Origin: Actinoplanes oblitus
Lineage (GTDB): Bacteria; Actinomycetota; Actinomycetes; Mycobacteriales; Micromonosporaceae
Length of the DNA: 64,000 nucleotides
Reading direction: 5' to 3'
Assembly (NCBI RefSeq): GCF_030252345.1
Contig: NZ_CP126980.1
Span: forward strand, 2,557,501-2,621,500
The notes under the pieces were generated by a model. That model did not search any database, was not told the origin of the DNA, and was given only the letters and a program-made list of their open reading frames with translations. Shown here in pieces: positions 1-8,000 of the stretch (the stretch's first letter is position 1; each line of letters opens with the position of its first letter). Position numbers and translations under genes: made by a program.

Positions 1-2
1 CG

Positions 3-2552
3 CGGGCCGGGGCGTTGCGGGCGCGGCTGTCGCAGGCGGCGCCGTTGCTGCGGCCGATCCGTCCGGCGGGCGCGTTCGCTGATGTGCTGCTGTCCCGGCT
101 GGGCGGGTCGCCCGAGTTGGCGGCCGAGGTGGCCGCGTTCGCGGGGGAGCAGCGGTCGCGCGCCGGGCTGGTGGCCCGGTGGCCGCTGCCGGACGTCGGG
201 CCGGACAGCCTGTGCCGGGTGATCGGGTCGGCGGTGGGCTGGCTCGACTGCGGGGCGGTATCGGCGGATGGATCTTGGTTCGCGGCCGCTGGGGTGAGTG
301 GTGCGGTGACCCTCGTCGAACCCCGGTCCGGCGCGGTGCTGGGCCGGCTGACCGCGCCTGCCGGTGGGGTGAAGGCGCTGGTGGCGGCGGGGAACCGGCT
401 GGTCACCGGTGGCGCCGACGGCACGGTGCGGGTGTGGGACGTGCGCCGCCGGGTCGTGGAGCGGACGCTGTGGACGGCCGGCGGAGAGATCCTCGGCGTC
501 GCCGTGGCGCCGTCCGGTGAGCGGATCGCTGCGGTCGGCGGGCGCGGCGAGCTGGCGGTCTTCGACAGCGGTGGACGAGTCTTCGGCTGGTCCGGTGAGG
601 AGCGGCTGGCCAGTTGCGTGTTCCTGAGTGCGGACCGGGTCCTGACGGCCAGCACGGCCGGCGCGGTCACCGAACACGACCTGCGAACCGGTCTCAGCGA
701 GTTGTTGGTCGCTTCCGGCGCTGGGCTTCCGTCGGCTGCTTCGGGCTCTGGGCTTCCGTCGGCTGCTTCCGGCTCGGGCCTTTCGTCGTCCGCTTCCGGC
801 GCTGGCCTTTCGTCGTCCGCTTCTGGCTCTCGGCTCCCGTCGGCTGCTTCCGGCTCGGGGCTTTCGTCGGCCGATTTCGGCGGGTCCGGCGTTTCGGCGG
901 CTCCGGAGCCGCATCGCTCCTCTCGGGACGACGTGCTGGTCACCGCGATGGCGGTCGACCCGGCAGGTGAGTGGGTGGCACTGGGTCAGGCGGACGGGGA
1001 GATCCGGGTGCACGAGCTGCGCGGTGACAGCGAGCCGGTGGTGCTGCGCGGACATCAGGGTTGGGTGAGCGCGCTGGTCGTCTCCGGCGACCGGATCATC
1101 TCGGGTGGTGAGGACGGCACAGTCCGGGTCTGGGACCGCTACGGGCCGGAGATCGCCATGGTGCGCGCCCACGCCAGCTGGGTGACCTCGTCCGTGCTCG
1201 CCCCGGACCGGCGTACCCTGATCACCACCGGCAGCGACGCGACGATCCGGGTCTGGGATCTTCCCCGGCTGGTGCAGGAAACCGTGGCCGGACCGATCGA
1301 CTGGGTGAACACCTGCGCACTGGACCCGTCCGGCACCGGCCTGGCCACCGGCGGCCGCGACGGCGTGGTCCGCCTGTGGCACCCCACCGACGCCACCAGC
1401 ATTCCGCTGTGGTCCGCCAACGAGCCGGTGATCCGCTGCGCCTTCACCCCCGACGGCAACTGGATCGTCGCGGTCTGCGCCAGCCAGACGGCGATCCTCC
1501 GCGGCCCGGCCCCCGCACCCTCCCGCCGGCCCGCATCCTCCGCGGCGGCTCCTCTGTCCGACCGCCCTGCTGCCGCTTCCCAACCCGAAACCGGCGCGCC
1601 CGTCCCTCCGCCCAGAACCCGACCCGATACTTCGGCGCCTGTCCCTTCTTCCGGGTTCCGAGCTGATACTTCGGCGGCTGTCCCTCCTACTGGGTTCCGA
1701 GCTGACACCTCCGCGTCTGTCCCTTCGCCCGGGTTTCGAGCTGACACCTCCGCGGCCGTCTCTTCGCCCGGGTTCCGAGCTGACACCTCCGCGGCTGTCC
1801 CTCCTTCCGGATCCCGAGCCGATACCTCCGCGGCCGCTTCCGCGTTCGGATCTTCCGCGGCCGCCCCTCGGTCCGGTGGCGAAGTGTGGCAGGGAGCCAC
1901 TGGCTGTGCCGTCGCGCCCGACCAGGACCTCGTCGCGCTGTGGGACGCGGGCGGAGGCTTGGAGATCCGGTCGGTCGCCGGTACCGCGTTCTTCCGCCGC
2001 GAGCACGGCCGCGCGATCCAGTCCGCCGCCTTCCTGCCCCGGCACCGCCTCATCGTCGCCGACGAGTCCGGAACCCTCACGGTCTGGCACTACCGCAGCG
2101 ACCGAACCCGGTCCGTCCCGCTCCATCCCTCTCCCTCCGTCAGCACAGCCGACCCCCGAGTCCGCGCCATCCAGCTGATCGCGAACCGGATCGTGGTCGT
2201 CCACGCCCTCGGCGTCGCCGCCTTCGAAGCCCGAAGCCTCCACCCGATCACCGCGGCCGAGTTCGCCGGCGACCCGGTGACCCATGGCGCGATCTCACCG
2301 GACGGCCGCTGGCTGGCCACCACCTCGGACGCCGGCGAACTGCTGATCTGGCCCTCACCCGCATCCCCGGCCGCCCCCGAGCCGATCGCCGCGATGCGAG
2401 TGGACGGCGCCCTGTTCGAGTGCGCGTGGGCCCCGGACAGCCGGGACCTTTACGCCGTCGGCCAACGCGGCGTCTACGCCTTCACCTTCCGCCCGCCCCG
2501 AACAACCCCGCAGCCGTCCACTCCGCCTCGGAAGCGCCGGGGTCGCCGGTAA
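3..2552 (+). CDS. WD40 repeat protein, 5' end outside the window
   Basis: The reading frame is open at the left edge. A TTG at 15 is the first in-window start codon but is unlikely to be the true start, so the gene is probably cut. The product, at least 845 residues, carries several WD repeats, seen as copies of G-x-DGTVRVWD, ATIRVWD and GVVRLWH, spread over roughly residues 80-480 and 640-830. These should fold into one or two beta-propellers that act as protein-binding platforms. Two low-complexity insertions interrupt the propeller: Ser/Gly/Ala-rich at about 232-300, and a 13-residue tandem repeat (core RADTSAAV) at about 535-620. The C-terminus is Pro/Arg/Lys-rich. In actinobacteria such repeats often sit on larger proteins with an N-terminal effector or DNA-binding domain, which would lie upstream of this window. 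The WD40 call is firm and the role is unknown. Confidence 0.9.
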   Translation, partial: RAGALRARLSQAAPLLRPIRPAGAFADVLLSRLGGSPELAAEVAAFAGEQRSRAGLVARWPLPDVGPDSLCRVIGSAVGWLDCGAVSADGSWFAAAGVSGAVTLVEPRSGAVLGRLTAPAGGVKALVAAGNRLVTGGADGTVRVWDVRRRVVERTLWTAGGEILGVAVAPSGERIAAVGGRGELAVFDSGGRVFGWSGEERLASCVFLSADRVLTASTAGAVTEHDLRTGLSELLVASGAGLPSAASGSGLPSAASGSGLSSSASGAGLSSSASGSRLPSAASGSGLSSADFGGSGVSAAPEPHRSSRDDVLVTAMAVDPAGEWVALGQADGEIRVHELRGDSEPVVLRGHQGWVSALVVSGDRIISGGEDGTVRVWDRYGPEIAMVRAHASWVTSSVLAPDRRTLITTGSDATIRVWDLPRLVQETVAGPIDWVNTCALDPSGTGLATGGRDGVVRLWHPTDATSIPLWSANEPVIRCAFTPDGNWIVAVCASQTAILRGPAPAPSRRPASSAAAPLSDRPAAASQPETGAPVPPPRTRPDTSAPVPSSGFRADTSAAVPPTGFRADTSASVPSPGFRADTSAAVSSPGFRADTSAAVPPSGSRADTSAAASAFGSSAAAPRSGGEVWQGATGCAVAPDQDLVALWDAGGGLEIRSVAGTAFFRREHGRAIQSAAFLPRHRLIVADESGTLTVWHYRSDRTRSVPLHPSPSVSTADPRVRAIQLIANRIVVVHALGVAAFEARSLHPITAAEFAGDPVTHGAISPDGRWLATTSDAGELLIWPSPASPAAPEPIAAMRVDGALFECAWAPDSRDLYAVGQRGVYAFTFRPPRTTPQPSTPPRKRRGRR
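1616..1842 (+). repeat. 39-bp in-frame tandem repeat in the WD40 gene
   Basis: About five to six degenerate copies of a 39-bp unit lie head to tail. For example, the shared GTTCCGAGCTGA core starts near 1654 and again near 1693. Each copy encodes a 13-residue unit containing RADTSA. The period is a multiple of three, so copy-number change would keep the frame. It forms a flexible linker between propeller blades. Confidence 0.75.
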
Positions 2553-2614
2553 GGCCGGAAGGCGACCCGAGCACCGGACTCGGATCGCCGCCTGCCGAGG
2601 CCGACGCTGGCGGG

Positions 2615-2686
2615 GCGTACCGGAAAGCCGTGGCGTACCGGAAAGCCGTGGCGTACCGGAAAGCCGTGGCGTACCGGAAATCCGAG
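2615..2686. repeat. Four tandem 18-bp repeats in the intergenic gap
   Basis: Three identical copies of GCGTACCGGAAAGCCGTG (2615-2632, 2633-2650, 2651-2668) are followed by a variant ending in ATCCGAG (2669-2686). They lie in the convergent gap between the WD40 gene and the aminotransferase, which ends at 2742. No gene is evident there. The near-identity of the copies suggests recent expansion. Confidence 0.9.
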
Positions 2687-2741
2687 ACGACCCGGACCGG
2701 CCTCGGTCCGGACCGGTGCCGCATCGCCGGGGATGCCGGGG

Positions 2742-4112
2742 TCAGGGGCGGGTCAGCTCGGTGAGGGCGGCGTCGAAGATCTCGTGGTGGCGGGCGACGT
2801 CGTCCAGCGTGGTCTCCGGGCACATCAGCGCCATGTTGTGGAACGGGGTCAGCAGCACCCCGCGATTGGCCAGGTAGACGTGCAGGAAGTCCTCCAGTTC
2901 AGCGTCGGCGCCGGCGGCTGACTCGGTGCCGTTGCGGGGCGCGGGGTCGGCGAACCGGTACTCCACCCGGGCGCCGAGACGACTCACGGACCAGGGCAGA
3001 TCGTGTGCGGTCAGAATCTTCTGAAGGCCGTCGGCGAACGCCGTCGCAGTCGAGATCATCGTGGCGAACGCGCCCTCGGTGAGCACCTCCTCCAGCGTCG
3101 CGCGGGTCGCGGCCATCGACACCGGGTTGCCGGCGAGCGTGCCGCCCACCCCGCCCATGTCGACCAGATCGAGATCGCCGCGCCCGGTCAGCGCGTCGGC
3201 CAGCTCAGCGGACAGGCCGTAGGCACCCACCGGGACCCCGCCGCCGATGGCCTTGCCGATGGTCAGCACGTCCGGCCGCAGATCCCAGAACCGCGTGGCG
3301 CCACCCGGGCCGGCCGAGAACGTGTGCGTCTCATCGTTGATCAGATAGGTGCCGTATTTCCTGGTCAGCTCGCGGACACCGGCCAGATAGCCCGGCTCGG
3401 GCAGGACGATGCCGATGTTGGTCAGCGCGGGCTCCATCAGCACCGCCGCCACGTCGCCGTGCGCCAGCTCGCGCTCCAGCCCGGCCAGATCGTTGAACTC
3501 GGCGACCCTGCTGGTAGCGGTCACGTCAACGGGTGCGCCGACGTTTCCCTCCCGGCTGCGACCGTGCCCGTCCGGCCCGACCACGATCAGCGACTCGTCC
3601 ACCGAGCCGTGGTAGCAGTAGCTGTTGACCAGGATCTTCGGCCGGCCGGTGACGGCACGCAGCAGGCGGATCGCCCACCGGTTCGCGTCGGTGGCGGTCA
3701 GCGCGAAACTCCAGAACGGCAATCCGAATCGGGCAGCCAGCTCGGCGCCGACCACCGCGGCGTCCTCGGTCGGCAACATCGTGGCGGCTCCGCCCAGCTC
3801 ACCGAGTCGTCTGGTAACCGCAGCGACCACCGGCGCCGGTGAATGGCCGGCCATGGCGCCGGTGTCACCGAGGCAGAAATCGACGAACTCGTTGCCGTCG
3901 ATATCGGTCAGCCGGTTGCCGCGGGCGGTCTTCAGATAGACCGGGAAGCCGGCCGCGGTCTTGTTCATCCACGTCATCGGAACGCGCCCGAAGAGATGGT
4001 CGGCGCGGCGGTAGGCGGCGGCGGACCGTGGATGCCGCTCCGCGAAAGCGGCGCGCTCGCGGTCCGTCAACTGCTGGAGAATGATGCGGTCAACCCCGGA
4101 ATCCGTTGCCAT
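2742..4112 (-). CDS. Class III PLP-dependent aminotransferase (glutamate-1-semialdehyde mutase-like)
   Basis: This 456-residue cytosolic enzyme resembles the glutamate-1-semialdehyde aminomutase branch of class III transaminases. Near residue 55 the N-terminal part carries a D-x-DGNEFVDFCLGD stretch typical of the fold. In the middle it has NDETHTFSAGPGG, which binds the cofactor. The PLP lysine sits in TIGKAIGGG at about residue 284. The protein is longer than the usual ~430 residues and lies nowhere near heme genes, so true tetrapyrrole synthesis is unlikely and the substrate is unknown. ATG at 4112 has no strong ribosome site. The gene starts 12 nt after the EEP-fold gene on the same strand, so the two are probably co-transcribed. 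Confidence 0.85.
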   Translation of the reverse strand: MATDSGVDRIILQQLTDRERAAFAERHPRSAAAYRRADHLFGRVPMTWMNKTAAGFPVYLKTARGNRLTDIDGNEFVDFCLGDTGAMAGHSPAPVVAAVTRRLGELGGAATMLPTEDAAVVGAELAARFGLPFWSFALTATDANRWAIRLLRAVTGRPKILVNSYCYHGSVDESLIVVGPDGHGRSREGNVGAPVDVTATSRVAEFNDLAGLERELAHGDVAAVLMEPALTNIGIVLPEPGYLAGVRELTRKYGTYLINDETHTFSAGPGGATRFWDLRPDVLTIGKAIGGGVPVGAYGLSAELADALTGRGDLDLVDMGGVGGTLAGNPVSMAATRATLEEVLTEGAFATMISTATAFADGLQKILTAHDLPWSVSRLGARVEYRFADPAPRNGTESAAGADAELEDFLHVYLANRGVLLTPFHNMALMCPETTLDDVARHHEIFDAALTELTRP

Positions 4113-4124
4113 GGGGCGAAGCTA

Positions 4125-4904
4125 TCAGGGAATCCTTGGCGGTCCATCAGTCCACGGGCTGAATCCGAATTCATCCCGTGGTCTGATGTCGGCCGCCACG
4201 CCGTAGTGGTCGGATAGATACACGCGCCGCCCGCCGGGCAGGGTCACTTCGTCACACAGGACCAGATCGGCGTGCGCCGTGATGCCACCGCGGACCAGGA
4301 GGTGATCGAATGCGGGCGGATGAGGCCACTGCGGAGTGGGGCGATAGGTCGGCCGCCGGTCGCCGGCCATCGCGTCGGCGAGCCCGGCAGCGGTCCGGAA
4401 ATCCGCGAGGGCTGACGCGTCCCGGGGCAGGTTCAGGTCACCGGTCACCACGAGCGGCCGATCCTTGTCGATGCCGGCCAGCAGCCGTGCCAGCACGTCG
4501 AGTTCAGCCCGCTCCACGAGGGCGTAACGGTTGTCCGGCGACCAGTCGTCGTCCCGGTTCGCCGACAGGTGCGTGTTGACGATGACCAGCTCATCGATCT
4601 CCGCGACCAGCGCGCCCTTGCGCATCAGGAACTCCGGCCGCACCGGCCCGGTCATCGGGAACCTGACGAACCGCCAGCGCTTGATCGGCCGGCGAGAGAG
4701 AAGGACCAACCCCCCTTTGAGTACGACGGAGCCCGCGCACGCCGAGTGGGCGAATCCTCGTCGCAGCAGGTTCGCATGCGAGCGGTACATGACTTCCTGC
4801 AGGCACACGACGTCGAAATCGGACTCCCGCAGGATCTCGGCGAGCGCCCGCAGCCGAGCCCGCACGTCACCCCTGATCAGCGCGTTGAAGGTCAGCAAGC
4901 GCAC
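4125..4904 (-). CDS. Endonuclease/exonuclease/phosphatase-family hydrolase
   Basis: This 259-residue protein of the EEP (DNase I-like) fold shows the family's metal and catalytic motifs in order. These are an N-terminal FNA, LQEV at about 36-39 (metal-binding Glu), VNTHL at about 109-113, TGDLN at about 153-157 and a C-terminal LSDHYGV (catalytic His). There is no signal peptide, so it is probably cytoplasmic. The fold covers nucleases, sphingomyelinases and inositol phosphatases, and I cannot tell which. GTG at 4904 is preferred because GGAGG lies five bases upstream. It is the first gene of a probable two-gene unit with the aminotransferase. Confidence 0.85.
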   Translation of the reverse strand: MRLLTFNALIRGDVRARLRALAEILRESDFDVVCLQEVMYRSHANLLRRGFAHSACAGSVVLKGGLVLLSRRPIKRWRFVRFPMTGPVRPEFLMRKGALVAEIDELVIVNTHLSANRDDDWSPDNRYALVERAELDVLARLLAGIDKDRPLVVTGDLNLPRDASALADFRTAAGLADAMAGDRRPTYRPTPQWPHPPAFDHLLVRGGITAHADLVLCDEVTLPGGRRVYLSDHYGVAADIRPRDEFGFSPWTDGPPRIP

Positions 4905-5007
4905 GTCGTCCTCCGATCGTCGCCGCGGGCGGCCTTCGGTGATCCCGGTCCGGCAGACTACCGCGACCGTCGCTACCCGGGTCGCCGCATCCGCCGGCCG
5001 GAGGTCG

Positions 5008-8000
5008 TCAGTCCTCGGCCGCCTTCAGCACGGTGACCGCGCCGTCGCGGCCGGCCGTGACGTAAAGCTTGCGGCCGTCCGGGGAGAGTGCGATCACCCG
5101 GGGGCTGTCGCCGACCTTGATCGTGGCGCTGACCTGCTTGTCCTCCAGGTTCAGCACCGAGACGGTGTCCGAGCCCTCGTTCACCACGTAGGCGTGCACG
5201 CCGTCCCCCGACACCAGCACGGCCTGCGGCAGCTTTCCGACCGTGTACCGCTTGATCAGTCTCAGCGTCGTGGTGTCGTAGGACTCCACCGTGTTCACGT
5301 CGTAGTTGGTGACCAGCACCGTCTTGCCGTCCGGGGTGACCGCCACGCTGTGCGGCGACCGGCCGACAGTGACGTTGTTCAGCACCCGCCCGGTCCTGGC
5401 GTCGATCACCGACATGCGGCTGGACTCGTGGTCCGAGGTGAAGGCCCGCGTGCCGTCCGGCAGGAAGTCCACCCAGTGCGGGTTCGGCGGCACGCTGATC
5501 TGCTGCACCCTGTCCAGCGTGGTGCCGTCGTAGATCTCCACCCGTGCGCCGTTGTGGATCGGCAGCCAGACCCGGCCGTCCGCCCCGACCGCCGGTTCGA
5601 ACGGCCGCGGCCCGGTCTTCACCGACTTGATCAGGCTTCGCTTGGCGGTGTCGATGACGGCCAGCGCGTTCGCGCTGAAGTCGTTCTCGAACATCGACAC
5701 GTAAAGCTTCGAGCCGTCCCTGGACAGCGCCAGGAACCGTGGCGTGTTCGGCACCGCGACCGAGGCGACCTTCTTGTCGCCCGCCCCGACGAAGAACACC
5801 TCCTTCGCACCCTGGTCGGCGACATAGACGAGGCGGTTGTCCGGCGAGACGACCACGCCTTCCGGCTCCCGCCCGGTCCCGTTGATGGTGTCGACGACGA
5901 CCGGGACGGCCAGGCTCACCGGCGCCTTCTCGGTAGGCTCGGCGGGCTGGGTGGCCGCCGCGGACTGGCCGCCGCCGGGCTGCTGTTGCTGCTGGGTCGC
6001 GGTGGGCTGGGCGGTCGGTTCGCTCTTACGACCGGACACGTAGCGGATGCCGAGGTACGCGCCCGCCGCCAGCAGCAGCGAGAGGAGCAGCACGCCTACG
6101 ACTCGCAGGTGCCGCCGGGACGATGGGGCACCTCCGGCGGGAGGTGCGCCGACGCCGTTCGGGGGTATCGGCCCGTCGCCGGGCTGCTGCCAGCTGGGCG
6201 AGTTCGGCCAGCCGGCGGGGGAGGTGGGCCAGGCGGGGTTCGTTCCCTGCTGCCAGCCGTTCCCGTCGGGCGTCCCGCCACCCCAGCCACCGGCAGCCGT
6301 GCCCTGCTGCCCGGCGGCGTTCACGCCCGGTTGTTGCCCCTGCCAGCCGGCCGGGCCGCCGGGAGCGCCCGGCGCACCGGCCAGCCCGCCGCTACGCGTC
6401 CAGTCGTCCGGGCCGTCCCAGCTCACCCGGCCGGACGGCGATCCGGCGATGCTGCCACCGGCTCCAGCTCCCGCGCCGCCTGGTCCGGTCGCGCCGCCGA
6501 ACTGGCCGCCTGCTGCCGTCGCGCCGCCGAACTGGGCGCCTGGTGCGGTTGTGCCGTCGAAGCGGCCGCCTGGTGCCATGGTGCCGCCGAACTGGGCGCC
6601 TGGTGCCGCAGTGCCACCGGGTGCCGGCGTACCGGCCGGGCCGTGTTGTTCGGTGGGATCGTTTGCTCCCGGCCACCCGCTGCTCGCCGCCATCCCGGCG
6701 ACTGTTGTCTCATCGGCCGCCGACTGCGGGCCGGCTCCGGCTGGTCCGGTCTCGCTCGGTCCGTGGGCGTCGGGGCGTGGCCAGCCGCCGGCCGCAGCCG
6801 CTGCGGAGCCCGCTTCCCACGGGAGTCGGGGCTGTCCTCCGCTCCGGTTCTGGCCGGCGGGCCAGCGGTCTCCGGGATCCGCGGCATTGATGTTGCCCGC
6901 AGCGCCCGAGTCGCTGGCGGCGGCAGGCATCGGCCATCCGGCGCCGGGCTGAGTCTGCTCGGTGGGGCTGTCGTCAGCGCGATCGCCGGGCCACGGACCG
7001 GCCGGAGTGCCCATGCCAGCCGGGGTCCCGGTGTCCGGCGGAGTTCCCGTGACCGGCGGTGCACCCGCGGGACTGCTGGGCGGCCAGCTTCCGGTCGGGC
7101 CGGGCGTGACCGGCTCCGTTTGCTGCCCCCACGATGGTTGCAGTATTTCGGGTTGCCGCTGCGGAGCCTCGGGCTGGCCCGGCACCGTCTCCGGCTCGAA
7201 GCGGGCCGCCCTCGGCTCCGCAGCGTTAGGAGTGACGCGGTCGTCCTCACTGCCGTGCCTATCGGGCGACGCTTGCGCGGCGAGCCAACTGCCCACGAAC
7301 CCACCAGCTGCGGCATTTCCCACGGGGCTGGACTCTGCGGCGTTTCCCGGATGGTCGGGTGTTGCGGCGCCTCCCGGGCGGTCGGGTGTTGCGGCGTCGC
7401 CCGCGCGGGCGGGTTCTGCGGCGATTCCGGCCTGGGTGGGTTCTGCGCTGTTCCCGGCGTTGGCGGGCTCTGTGGCGCGGTTCTCTTCCGGCCTGTTGTT
7501 GTCCGTGCGCGAGTCGTCGCTGGGCGACCTGCTGTCGCTGGTGTGGGCGGCGTCGCCTTCGGGTTCATGAATCGGGGAGATGCCGGCGAGGCTGCCAGCG
7601 GCAGGCGGGTCACCAGGGCGGGTGCGCTGGTCGTCCGCATCTTCGGCGGGACTGGCCTGCCATGCCACGGTGTCGCCGCCGGAGTCCATCGGCACCGAGT
7701 CCCACCGCTCGGGTGCCGTCGTTTCGTCCGGATAGGCGACGACAGAGGGGGAGTCCGGCAGTGCTCCGGAAGCCTGCGAACCCTCGGCAGCACTCACCTG
7801 CCAGGCTTGCGTCGAGTTGCCGGTGCCCGCTGGCAACGCGTCGGCTTCCTTGTCACCGACCGGTCGTGGCTGCTCTCGCTCATCGCCGGCCGGTTGCCGT
7901 TCGTCGTGCCCGGCTCCGGGGTGTTGCCATTCAGCTTGGTCGGCCTCGGCCGGTCGCTGCGGGTCCGGTTCGGCGGCGGTCGTTGGCATCGCAGGGGCGC

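Noticed and set aside
2742..4112. Assignment of the aminotransferase to heme synthesis (hemL)
   Set aside because: The fold fits, but no tetrapyrrole genes are nearby and the protein is longer than usual, so I did not give the symbol.
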